This document shows, in pieces, positions 1 to 10,212 of a stretch of 23,377 bases of DNA. The notes under the pieces were generated by a model. It was not told where the DNA came from and searched no databases. It saw nothing but the letters and a program-made list of their open reading frames with translations. The translations under genes and the position numbers were made by a program. Position 1 is the stretch's first letter. Every line of letters begins with the position of its first letter. The DNA is from Reclinomonas americana ATCC 50394 (lineage: Eukaryota > Jakobida > Jakobea > Jakobida): the NCBI GenBank assembly GCA_048213135.1, contig PS015280.1, forward strand, positions 12,712-36,088, written 5' to 3'.

Positions 1-13
1 TCGTCTCGTCGTC

Positions 14-264
<251 letters not shown>

Positions 265-3200
265 GCAAGTGGGCACCACGAAGCTGCGCCTGGTCAGCAT
301 CTCGGGCCTTCTGCCACCCGCTATCACCGGCTTGGATCCGATGGCGGCCGTGATTGTCATGGTTCGCGTGCCACGCCGAGCGTTGCTTAGCCCTTACTCC
401 GCGCGGAACTCACCTCCCACGATGTTAACTCACAGGGCCTGTACCTCAACCCCACCGACGTGGTGCAATTCTCGACGTCATCTACGTGCGCAACTGTCGC
501 TGCCAAAGCGACATACATTGTGAAAACGAACCCGCAGCGCACCGAGTTGACGGCATCCATCGGCGGTTCAGGACTGGATCCTGCCGGCTCGCCGTACTAC
601 GTGTGCCTGCAAATCAGCAGCGACCTGCCGTCGTTGGTCCTGTCGTCACCCTCACTGGCCGTCGTCAGTGCGTTTTCTCCCACATTGCTTCCATTCCAGC
701 TAGGTCGACAACTGATTGTTCTGTGTGAGCAGGTGCTGCGGTGCTGACGGGCTTCGCCCCCACCAGCATTCCGACATTGGATATTGGCGCCGTGCTCACT
801 CTGTTGCGTTGCACGAGTGCAGAGAGATGTCTGAGGTGCCTTGCTCGTCCTCACTTTTGCTCACCTCTCTGTCGTTGGCGATCAGCACTGGAACTGGCCT
901 GCGCACGACAGACACGATCATGTTCACACAAAGTGCGTGCATTGTAATAATTGCTGCCGATATTGTCGATTGCTCTACTTACTGGTGTTTGTTTCCTCTG
1001 AGCAGACACGTGCAGTGACACAGCGAATGTGTACACATCGACTGGCCCGCGGCAAGTGATCATGGACAGCTATGCATATGCATCGAACGATGGCGGACCG
1101 AATCGCCGCATGATCATCACTGTTGGTGGGATTGGTTTGCCTGTGGGCAGCTCCCTCACGTCGCAGACGTACAAGATCTGTTACACTGGCTTTGTGTCCA
1201 CGGGTACTGCCTCAGCGACACTGCTCTCGTCCCCGACTCTTACATCCGGTGTGTTTCACACATCTTCTGCTCTAAACCTATGTGTATATGCATGTTGGCG
1301 TGCATCGGCAACTCACTGAGCNNNNNNNNNNNNNNNNNNNNNNNNNNNNNNNNNNNNNNNNNNNNNNNNNNNNNNNNNNNNNNNNNNNNNNNNNNNNNNN
1401 NNNNNNNNNNNNNNNNNNNNNNNNNNNNNNNNNNNNNNNNNNNNNNNNNNNNNNNNNNNNNNNNNNNNNNNNNNNNNNNNNNNNNNNNNNNNNNNNNNNN
1501 NNNNNNNNNNNNNNNNNNNNNNNNNNNNNNNNNNNNNNNNNNNNNNNNNNNNNNNNNNNNNNNNNNNNNNNNNNNNNNNNNNNNNNNNNNNNNNNNNNNN
1601 NNNNNNNNNNNNNNNNNNNNNNNNNNNNNNNNNNNNNNNNNNNNNNNNNNNNNNNNNNNNNNNNNNNNNNNNNNNNNNNNNNNNNNNNNNNNNNNNNNNN
1701 NNNNNNNNNNNNNNNNNNNNNNNNNNNNNNNNNNNNNNNNNNNNNNNNNNNNNNNNNNNNNNNNNNNNNNNNNNNNNNNNNNNNNNNNNNNNNNNNNNNN
1801 NNNNNNNNNNNNNNNNNNNCGATGTTGACTGTGCATGTACCGGCGCCGCCACTCGTGGTCGCCGCCGCCGTCGTTGAGTAGCCGCTGCCGGCAGCAAGCA
1901 CAGCCACTGCCTGCACCGCACCGCTGCTCACTGCCAACACGATGACCTGACCGCCCGATCCACCACCACCACTGACGGTGAGTACGTCGCCCACAACATA
2001 GCCGGTGCCACCAGCGGCCACTGTAGCGCTCAGAATGCCGCTGCTGGAAAAGGAGCTGTCAACTGTAAGCCCAGCACCGCTGCCGCCGGCTGTCGTCAAG
2101 CCGTTGCCGAGTGAGTATCCCCACCCAGGGTTCCACAGCTGCACGGTCTTCACTTGGCCCACCTGAGTTCCACCAATCAACACGCACACCGTGTACGCTC
2201 CTGCGGATGTGACACAATGGGATCTTGGATCAGAAAACATATGTGGTCGGCCACATGCACAGCTGATTGCCACGAGTCACTCACCGTTACCGGTCGCATT
2301 AAGCGCAGCTGTGAACGTCTTCGACGAGATACTCAACATACTCCCACTGCTCACTCCGGAGTGAGGACAGTCGTATCCAGCCACAATGTACGCCTTGTCA
2401 CTCGCTCCCACACCACCAGTGATGGTGACCGTCGCGGCAGCTGTGTGAGTGTCAACGGCCCATTTGTCGATCTGGTAGAATGCCACTGCGGTGGTGCACA
2501 TCATCCGCNNNNNNNNNNNNNNNNNNNNTATCAGGTGCTCTTTCCACTGTGAGTACTGGCATTCTGAGCGCTACTGTTGCCGTCGGCGGCTCTGGCTACG
2601 CTGCCGGTGACAAGCTCACTGTCAGCGGTGGTTCGAGCGGCCAGCTTGTTGTGCTGACAGTGAGCAGCAGCGGCGGTGCAGTGCAAACGGTAGCCGTGTA
2701 TGCTGCAGGCTCTGGATATTCAACGGCGGCCGCAGCTACTACGAGCGTCTCAAGTGGCGGACCTGGAACCGGCTGCACTGTCAATGTCATCTCTGGCTCA
2801 CTTGCCACTGCATACACTGGCCTCGTTAGCGCCGCGGTTGCCGCTGGCGGCTCCGGCTACGCCGTCGGCGACCAGCTCACCGTCACCGGTGGCGGTGGTA
2901 GTGGCGGCAAGGTCTACGTGCTAACGGTCAGCAGCGGTGCGGTCCAGACGGTGGCTGTTTTTACTGCCGGTTCTGGATACGCGACGACGGCGGCGGCGAC
3001 GACCACTGGCGGTGCTGGAACCTGCACGATCAACATCGTTTCTGGCACTCTTGGCTCTGTTGGCTCTGGTATTGTGAGTGCCACAGTGACCGCTGGTGGC
3101 TCTGGCTACGCTGTCGGCAACACGCTCACTGTCACCGGTGGCGGTGGGTCTGGTGGCACCCTTTCCGTGCTGGCAGTGAACAGCAGTGGTGCGGTGCAAG

Positions 3201-6200
3201 CTGTCGCTCTGCTTACTGCTGGTACCACGTACACGACGACGGGAGCAGCCGCTACGACCGGAAGCGGATCCGGCTGCACTCTGAGTATCGTCTCTGGCGC
3301 CATGTCCACGGTCAGCACTGGCATTGTGAGTGCCACGGTGGCCGCCGGCGGTGCGAGCTACGCTGTCGGTGACACGATCACCGTCAGTGGCGGATCGGGC
3401 GGACAGCTTGTGGTACTGAGAGTGAGCAGTGGTGCGGTCCAGGCAGTGGCTGTGTTTACAACAGGCTCTGGATATACTACGGCTGCGGCGGCGGGCACCA
3501 CTGGTGGTTCAGGATCCGGTTGCACCGTCAACATTGTCTCCGGCACTCTGGCTACTGTCAGCACTACCCTTGTGAGCGCCGCCGTAGTTGCTGGTGGCTC
3601 CGGACACGCTGTCGGTGACAAGCTTACAGTTGGTGGCGGATCGAGCGGGCAGGTGTACGTCTTGTCGTTGGGCACCGGTGCTGTGCAGACGTTAGCCATG
3701 CTGTCTCCCGGCTCTGGGTATTCAACGGCCACGGCTGCCAGCATTGCTACCACAAGTGGTGCTGGAAGTGGCCTTGCGGTCAACACTCTTTCTGGCACCA
3801 CCTCCACTGCAAGCACTGCCATCCTCAGCGCCACGGTGGCCGCTGGCGGCTCCGGCTACGTTGTCGGCGATCGGCTCACTGTTAGTGGCGGATCAAGTGG
3901 CCAGGTCATCGTGTTGGCAGTGAGTGGCGGCGCGGTGCAAGCAGTGGCTGTGTATACAGCTGGCTCTGGATATTCAACGGCCACAGGCGTCAGCACTAGT
4001 GGTGGCTCTGGATCCAGCTGCACAGTCAACGTCGTGTCTACGGCTCTTTCTGCGGTGGGCACTGGTATTCTCAGTGCCACGGTGGCCGCCGGCGGCTCTG
4101 GCTATGCCGTCGGCAGTAAGCTCACCGTCAGTGGCGGCTCTGGCGGTCAACTTGTGGTGTTGGCAGTGAACAGCAGCGGTGCGGTGCAGGTGGTCGCCGT
4201 GTTTACCGCTGGGTCTGGATATTCAACCGCCTCAGGGGCTGCTACTACGTCCTCCGGATCTGGATCCAGTTGCACTGTCAATGTCGTCACTGGCACTCTC
4301 GCCACTGTATACACTGGCATCACGAGCGCCGCAGTGGCTGTTGGCGGCTCCGGCTACGCCGTCGGCGACCAGCTCACCGTCACTGGCGGTGGCGGATCTG
4401 GCGGCAAGGTCTACGTGCTGACGGTCAGCAGCGGTGCGGTCCAGACGGTGGCTGTTTTTACTGCCGGCTCTGGATACGCGACGACGGCGGCGGCGACGAC
4501 CAGTGGCGGCGCTGGAACCTGCACGATCAATATCGTTTCCGGTAAGCTTGGCTCCGCTGTGGGCACTGGCATCCTCAGCGCCACCGTGACCGCTGGTGGC
4601 TCGGGCTACGCTGTCGGCAACACGCTCACTGTCACCGGCGGCGGTGGGTCTGGTGGCACCCTTTATGTGTTGGCAGTGAACAGCAGTGGTGCGGTGCAAG
4701 CAGTCGCTCCATTGGCTGCAGGTTCTAGCTATACGACGACGGCAGCAGCTGCAACGACCGGAAGCGGATCCGGCTGCACCGTAAGTATCGTTTCTGGTGC
4801 CATGTCCTCAGTCAGCACTGGCATTGTGAGTGCCACGGTGGCCAATGGCGGTGCGAGCTACGCTGTCGGTGACACGATCACCGTCAGTGGCGGATCGAGC
4901 GGACAGCTTGTGGTACTGAGAGTGAGCAGCGGCNNNNNNNNNNNNNNNNNNNNNNNNNNNNNNNNNNNNNNNNNNNNNNNNNNNNNNNNNNNNNNNNNNN
5001 NNNNNNNNNNNNNNNNNNNNNNNNNNNNNNNNNNNNNNNNNNNNNNNNNNNNNNNNNNNNNNNNNNNNNNNNNNNNNNNNNNNNNNNNNNNNNNNNNNNN
5101 NNNNNNNNNNNNNNNNNNNNNNNNNNNNNNNNNNNNNNNNNNNNNNNNNNNNNNNNNNNNNNNNNNNNNNNNNNNNNNNNNNNNNNNNNNNNNNNNNNNN
5201 NNNNNNNNNNNNNNNNNNNNNNNNNNNNNNNNNNNNNNNNNNNNNNNNNNNNNNNNNNNNNNNNNNNNNNNNNNNNNNNNNNNNNNNNNNNNNNNNNNNN
5301 NNNNNNNNNNNNNNNNNNNNNNNNNNNNNNNNNNNNNNNNNNNNNNNNNNNNNNNNNNNNNNNNNNNNNNNNNNNNNNNNNNNNNNNNTACCGCCAGCGG
5401 CCACCGTGGCTCTCACGATGCCAGTGCTTACCGTGGCGGTAGTGCCCGACACTGTGCTGACTGTGCAGTCGATTCCGGCGCCGGTTGTTGCCGTAATACT
5501 GGCCGCCGGCACAGTAGAGTACCCGGATCCAGCAGCATACAGAGCCGCAGTGCGCACCGAACCGGTGCTCAACGTCAACACAATTGCCTGACCACCCGAT
5601 CCACCACTGACGGTCACTGTGTCGCCGACGGCGTACCCGGAGCCAGCGGTGGAAACGGCAACACTCACAATCGCAGTGCTAACATTGGCAAGGGTGCCGG
5701 TGACAATGTTGACGGTGCAACCGGATCCTGAACCGCTAGAGGTGGTGGTGGTGGCCGCCGCCGCCGTTGCATATCCAGAGCCGGCAGTAGACACAGCCAC
5801 TGCCTGGACCACNNNNNNNNNNNNNNNNNNNNCTGGCTACGCTGTCGGTGACAAGCTCACGGTCACTGGCGGTGGAGGATCTGGCGGTCAAGTTGTGGTG
5901 CTGACAGTGAACGGCAGTGTGGTGGAGTCGGTGGCTGTGTTCGCTGCGGGCACTGGATATACAACGACATCGGCGGCGACCACCACCAGTTCCGGCACCG
6001 GGTCCGGCTGTACAGTCAACATTTTCTCCGGCGCTGTCTCGGCATTCACCATCAGTGCCGGCGGATTCGGCTATCAGGTCGGCGATATTATTGATGTGGT
6101 ACAGACGAATGGTGCGAGTGGCCAGTTGCTGGTGGTGGAGACGAGCACGGGAACCAACTGGCGCAAGATTGGTGACACTGGTCGGCCGCCGACTCCGATT

Positions 6201-9148
6201 GTGGAGAGTTGCGTCTCTGATCATCTCTCGAGTTCTTACGCAACGCTTATCTTGTGATCCGTTGTAGAGTATGCGTTTGAGCCGCGGATGATTCCCGAGT
6301 CGACTGTTGGTGCCGTGCTGACGCTGACTGGCTGGTCGGCGCTGACGGGTGTAAGTGTCAAAGACTGCGCGTCATCGACTGTATTGTGCACGGTGGCAGC
6401 TGGCGCAGACTGGGGGCCGACTAACTTGGCCTATTATGCTCTGTGCACGACGACCTCCGTCGCAGCGGTACGTGATGCGGCACTACGCGGTTGCACTTTT
6501 TTAGTTGTTGCTGAGTGTGGTCCATCCGTTCAGGGCATCTACAATGCATGCATTGGGTCGACTCAAATCAATCAAAGCGGCTGGCCGCTGATTGTTGGCA
6601 AGTGCGGCTGGTACAATATCAACTTCCGACCGTCGCAGTACACCAATACGGTTCCGAACATCACCACGCGCGCTCAGAGTGCGGGCGCCTGTGCTGGTGT
6701 GTGTGTGTACCTGTTCTGTTTGTTTATGCTTCTTGTAAGCATGCAGGGGTCGGGACTGATCATTCGTTGATGTTGCAGGTGACACCACAATGGGATGCAA
6801 GTGGTACGGTTGTTGCCGCCTTCTGTGTCATTCGTATCACCCTTGGCTGACTGTGTGTCCTTGCAGGTGCAACCAGGCAGGTCAGATTCGTGCACTGGGC
6901 GACTGGTCCAAGTCCACGCAGTCGTCGACGCGCGGTTACTGCGTCAACTCGCTCACATCTTGTACTAGTGGCACTGGCATGACGGGCGCTGTGGACATGC
7001 TTGTCAACCAGGATGCAGTTGTGGCGTATCCGGTGCACGACAAGTGGAAGGAGAATGGCGATCAGGTGTTGGAGGAGGTGTTCCCGAACCGTTTTGCATA
7101 CTACAAAATCGCGCCACCACACCGGTGATTGACGATGAATTGCCTCATCTCTTTTCTGTATCTCTCTTGATCTGACTGCTCGTACATGTGCTGTGCGCAG
7201 CAACTTCAATCTGCGCGTGTTGGCGCTGACCATCGACTATCTGCGACTCGGCGACAATCTGGACCTGTACATTCAACGCAATGCGATTCCGACGACATCG
7301 TCGTGGGCGTTCACGTCCGTGCGCGAGAACAATCCATGGGAGATTGATGTGTATCAGGAGGACCTGGCTGCGAATGGTGCGCGCTATAAGGTGTCGAGCA
7401 CTGTGATTTGTTCGCGTCGCTCACGCAGCTGCGTGTGTGTTATGCAGGATTGTGCACGACATCTGGGTGCAATCCATATTACATTGGCGTGATGGGCGAC
7501 AATCAGTTCCCGCAGAAGAGTGGAGCGTCGGAGTATCAGATGCAAGTGTGGCTTGGTGCGGCATGTTGTCGGGGGTGTTCTCCCCGATACTTGCAGTTGA
7601 TGTGTTGGCTGACATACTGCCTTTTTTTGTTCACCACCTTGCAGAGATGAATTTCACCGATTTCACTTGCGCTGACGCCATGAGTAACAACTGTCTGAAC
7701 CTCAAGATTCGAGATGGAACTCCGGTGTCACCTGGAGTGACTGCCATGCTCCTGTCTACGGCCGACAGCAGTAGTTACACAGATGCGGTGACGGTGTGTT
7801 TCCTCGGTTCTTGTTTCACTGGGTGCACACGTACATGTATGTAACAAGTGACATTGATTGGCATGCAGTTTGTGGCGGACGACTTGACGCCTGCGAACAA
7901 TGTGATGCGGCTGGTGAAACAGAAGGCTGGATCGATCCTGTCGCTGACCGATCGCCATCGCCGCTCGCACGTGTACTACGGCGATCGACTGTTTTTGAAG
8001 AACGGGTTTGAGGCACGCTTCCGCTTCCGCATCTCGTCGCTGGGTCTGTGCACGGAGCTCGACGGGTGCGTGTGTGTTCGAATATGAGCTCGAGAGAGTT
8101 CCCAGAAACATTACTCTCTATGATGGTGGTCTGATGACGTTGGCGCACGCAGATTCTGCGGTGGTGGTGACGGTTTCGCTCTTGTATTCGCCAAAAGCTC
8201 GGCAACTGCCGATCGAATTCCGTCGACGTGGGCGTCGGCGAGCAAGTTCGCTGTGGGCAAGGGCCTTGGATACGAAGGACTGTCGGACGTGCTGGCGATC
8301 GAGTTCGACACGTGGTTCAACAAGGACTACTACGACCCGAAACAGGTTGCGTTCTTGAGAAGAGTCACACGCGCGCTGTGCACGGGTGATCTCATCCGTG
8401 CTGCAGGGTGTTGAGCACTGGTGGATCAACTCAACCGAGTTCGTGAGCTACTCCGACAACCATTTGGCTGGTGAGCGTGCGGAGTGATGGAGATGTGTTC
8501 TCGGCAGTCGTGTTCTCACATGATGATGTGCGCAGTGTTCTCGTCGCTTCCTGGACAGCCGGTGCAGGCCGACCACTCGACAGACTCGCTCATTGGTACG
8601 ACGCCATCGATTCCCAATTTGAGTGATGGCCAGATTCACGAAGTGCGCGTGTGGTGAGTGCGACGCGGTGTTCGTGAATGGGACGTGACAGGCGATGGGC
8701 CGTTCTGTGTCGAACCAACCAACAAACACACACACACTGTGTGTGCGTCGTCGTGTAGGTACCTGCCGCCCATGTTTGGTCATGCGGGATCACTGTCAAT
8801 CTTCATCGACAACACGGTGCGGCCTGTACTCGTGGTGGACGTGACGTTGGACAGCGCGTACAGCTACTTCCCGAATCACTACATGATGCAGCGGGTGAGC
8901 ACGACTGTGTTTGTGCCTGTTGTCGCTGCTGCCTGCTGACCTGTTGAGCAACTGGCGCGCAGGGAGTGTTGACTTCGGATGGCTACGGCTACATGGGTTT
9001 CACAGCGGGAGTTGGCGATGTGACACAGACCGTGGACATTCTGTCGTGGGCGTTCTGCCACAAACCGTTGCGTTCACTGCGACGGCTGTTGATCGCACAA
9101 TGATGCTTATCACTTTGTTTTGTACGCAGCGGCTGTGTGGCCTACTGA
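265..9148 (+). CDS. Giant extracellular repeat protein with C-terminal L-type lectin domain (5' partial)
   Basis: Probable surface or secreted protein. Supported exons: 265-360, 436-667, 733-802, 886-932, 1006-1248, the two inverted blocks, 2529-4933, 5833-6207, 6268-6467, 6534-about 6698, 6779-6803, 6868-7124, 7201-7376, 7448-7555, 7645-about 7791, 7869-8065, 8154-8345, 8407-8470, 8536-8653, 8759-8894, 8963-9066 and 9130-9148 (stop TGA). Most junctions preserve phase exactly. Domains in order: Ig/TIG-like segments carrying LTGTGL and YKICY-type motifs; an array of about 82-85-residue repeats around GGSGYAVGD and SGAVQAVAVF; a Cys-containing linker; a PPC-like beta domain; an L-type lectin. 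The 5' end lies outside the window, so no signal peptide can be judged. Four N-gaps and two inverted sub-contigs mean no continuous product can be read from the + strand. Domain assignments other than the lectin are inference from sequence pattern. Confidence 0.85.
1322..1819. other. Assembly gap (498 N)
   Basis: A run of undetermined bases just upstream of an inverted sub-contig. Base 1321 followed by the reverse complement of 2508 downward gives a phase-compatible exon start (phase 1 to phase 1) after a 72-nt intron at 1249-1320. The true gap could therefore be zero, although that acceptor would be GAG rather than the usual CAG. Confidence 0.97.
1820..2508 (-). other. Inverted sub-contig carrying exons of the repeat/lectin gene
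   Basis: All recognisable coding sequence here is on the minus strand, although flanking exons of the same protein are on the plus strand. Read in reverse, 2508-2285 encodes an Ig-like segment and 2284-2201 is an intron (GTGAGT...CAG). From 2200 to 1820 comes an AYTVCV motif followed by repeat units with GGTGYVVGD and SGAVQAVAVL. After flipping, the 1820 end (AACATCG) joins base 2529 (TATCAGG) with no missing base and reads N-I-V-S-G in frame. The block boundaries coincide exactly with N runs. I infer a scaffolding misorientation rather than a biological inversion. Confidence 0.9.
2509..2528. other. Assembly gap (20 N), probably spurious
   Basis: A fixed-size 20-N gap. Flipping the preceding block makes the two sides meet in frame with no missing base, so this gap probably holds no real sequence. 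Confidence 0.95.
2529..4933 (+). repeat. Tandem array of ~82-85-residue GGSGYxVGD repeats
   Basis: One open frame contains nine full units and a tenth truncated by the gap. Each unit runs: TGILSATVAAGGSGYAVGD, a TVSGG or TVTGGGGSGG linker, a hydrophobic VLxV strand, SGAVQAVAVFTAGSGYSTAAA, a Gly/Ser turn, CTVNIVSGTL. The alternating small and beta-branched residues suggest a repetitive beta-solenoid or beta-sandwich. Nucleotide identity varies between units. Units 2-4 (2816-3562) closely match units 8-10 (4313-4933), which shows an added three-unit duplication step about 1.5 kb apart. Similar GGSGY-type repeats occur in bacterial and phage surface proteins, but I cannot show homology here. Confidence 0.95.
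4934..5388. other. Assembly gap (455 N) inside the repeat array
   Basis: Undetermined bases within the tandem array. The left edge (AGC AGC GGC) joined to the reverse complement of 5812 (GTG GTC CAG) reads S-S-G-V-V-Q in frame. The missing sequence is therefore either nothing or a whole number of repeat units of roughly 250 bp. Confidence 0.97.
5389..5812 (-). other. Second inverted sub-contig of the repeat array
   Basis: The minus strand encodes array repeats (VQAVAVSTAGSGY, then AGSGYAVGDTVTVSGG, then VRATVAAGG), while both flanks carry the same repeats on the plus strand. After flipping, the 5389 end (GGC GGT A) meets 5833 (CT GGC TAC) and reads G-G-T-G-Y without a missing base. That GTGY variant also occurs in the first inverted block. 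As with that block, the boundaries coincide with N runs, so a scaffolding inversion is the best explanation. Confidence 0.9.
5813..5832. other. Assembly gap (20 N), probably spurious
   Basis: A fixed-size gap at the right edge of the second inverted block. The sides join in frame with no missing base once the block is flipped. Confidence 0.95.
5833..6207 (+). repeat. Last repeat units of the GGSGY array
   Basis: One nearly complete repeat (GYAVGDKLTV through CTVNIFSG) is followed by a diverged half unit (SAGGFGYQVGDIIDVV, SGQLLVVETS). The terminal unit has lost the consensus Ser/Thr/Val pattern, as is common at the edge of an array. The exon ends at a GTTGCGT donor at 6208, and the next exon starts at 6268 with an Ig/TIG-like segment (STVGAVLTLTG). 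Confidence 0.85.
7201..7555 (+). other. PPC-like beta domain of the lectin protein
   Basis: Exons 7201-7376 and 7448-7555 encode FNLRVLALTIDYLRLGD, DNLDLYIQRNAIPT, WEIDVYQED, YYIGVMGDN and YQMQVWL. This order (hydrophobic strand, DLDLY strand, Trp/Glu-rich strand, YYIGV strand, Y-x-x-x-V ending) is the pattern of bacterial pre-peptidase C-terminal (PPC) domains. PPC modules are small jelly-roll-like domains usually found on secreted proteins. The 71-nt intron 7377-7447 (GTGCGC...CAG) was chosen by phase and length; shorter alternatives within 7393-7434 remain possible. Confidence 0.5.
7869..9148 (+). other. L-type (legume-like) lectin domain, C-terminal
   Basis: Seven exons form a complete L-type lectin fold. 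GGGDGFALVFAK corresponds to the Asp-Gly strand; GKGLGYEGLSDVLAIEFDTW and FNKDYYDP carry the metal site. The spacing E-x-D-T-x-x-N-x4-D-P matches concanavalin-A-like lectins, so the Ca/Mn site looks intact. It continues with LSDGQIHEVRVWY, SLSIFIDNTVRPVL and the terminal motif GYMGFTAGVGD...VDILSWAF. The product ends a few residues later (CHKPPGCVAY) with no membrane anchor or GPI-like tail visible. Family knowledge predicts glycan binding; the ligand is unknown. Confidence 0.9.
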
Positions 9149-10108
9149 GAGAGGCAGTTGTTTTCCTGATTACAATGTGAGCAGGTTGACTTGCTGTATT
9201 TTATACTCCACAAATGAAGCAACGCAACACAATCCTCCGCCTCCTCCGCACACAAACACGGTAGCATGTCTTGCACAGCTTCGCAGGCGAGCTGCGCAGT
9301 GGCCACGACCGAGGGCCACATGCGAACGCAACAATCGCTGCATCCAAACACAATCGAGGTGACGGCGACAGACGACACCGTGCCGCCCACATGAACTCGC
9401 GAACCTGCATGGCGGCTGCCACCGACCACACTCGCACGCTGCCGTCGTTGCCGGCGCTGACAAGAAGGTCGCTGTCGGCCGTGAATGCAAGCGATGTCAC
9501 CTCAAACAGGTGTCCGACGAGAAGGCCTCGTACCGCTTCCAGGTCTCGCCTCGGTCTCGCATTCGCCGTCCCGAAACTCATGCACACGCACTCCGCTCTC
9601 CAGCAACCACACACACACAGTGTTGTCTCCACTGGCGCTCACAATGTGCTCCCCGTCGGGCGTCACCGCCACCGCATGCACCCAGTCCGCGTGTCCACGA
9701 AGACAGCGCACCTCCTCTCCCGATCTCGTCGACCACACCCGCACAGTTTCATCGACACTGCCGCTGACAATGTGGCGTCCATCGGGCGACACTGCCACCG
9801 ACAACACCGGCAACCAGTGACACTTGTGTGTCGACCACAGGTGCTGCCCGCTCGCCAAGTCCCACACATGCACTGCAGTGTCTGTGCCGCCGCCCACCAC
9901 ACACACTCCGTCGGGTGTCACTGCCAGTGCACGGATCATCTGCTGCATCTCGCATGCTGTGCGTGCACTCTGTCGTGACCACTGCTGACAAGATGTTCAT
10001 TGTCGGGGGTGATGACCACCGACAAGACGGCGGCTTGGTGGCCGCGCAGTGCGTGTGCGTGCTGTGTGGGAAGGGGGGAGGGAGAGGGAGGATGAGCGAA
10101 TGCACGAT

Positions 10109-10143
<35 letters not shown>

Positions 10144-10212
10144 CGGCGTGCAACTCACCAGCATTTTGAAGAGGTGAGTGAATTTGAACGGCCTTGAACG
10201 TTGCGAAATCAT
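9142..10212 (-). CDS. WD40-repeat protein, disrupted by frame breaks
   Basis: At least six WD40 blades can be read. Motifs include GHQAAVLSVVITPDNEHLVSSGHD, MIRALAVTPDG...TAVHVWDL, LPVLSVAVSPDGRHIVSGS, GHADWVHAVAVTPDGEHIVSAS, GHLFEVTSLAFTADSDLLVSAG and VSSVAVTSIVFG. WD40 propellers act as protein-interaction scaffolds; the partner is unknown. The first exon starts at ATG 10212 or at an in-frame ATG near 10163. It splices (GTGAGT...CACAG, intron about 10157-10059, containing a GT repeat) to the first blade. The blades then lie in different frames, with breaks near 9950-9985, 9541-9570 and 9385-9400 that normal-length introns cannot explain. It is either a decaying pseudogene or a stretch of sequencing errors. 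The stop (TAG) at 9142-9144 overlaps the lectin stop by 7 bp. Confidence 0.7.
10108..10141. repeat. (GT)n microsatellite in a WD40-gene intron
   Basis: A pure GT/AC run inside the first intron of the minus-strand WD40 gene. On that strand it reads as an AC-rich tract followed by a pyrimidine-rich acceptor region. Confidence 0.9.

Noticed and set aside
2596-4699. Several minus-strand open frames rich in Pro, Ala, Thr and Val opposite the repeat array
   Set aside because: They recur with the period of the repeats and mirror the GC-rich codons of the plus-strand array. No independent motif or splice signal supports them.
2529-4933. A CRISPR-like or bacterial origin for the regularly repeated region
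   Set aside because: The repeats are contiguous coding units of about 250 bp with no spacers, and the same gene has many spliceosomal introns.
2480-5731. A single plus-strand open reading frame of more than 1,000 codons
   Set aside because: It runs through N-gaps and then through an inverted block in the wrong strand. Only 2529-4933 of it is real coding sequence, and the part after 5389 is antisense.
9201-9978. Plus-strand open frames antisense to the WD40 gene
   Set aside because: They encode low-complexity His/Arg/Thr-rich peptides with no domain, while the opposite strand shows clear WD40 blades.
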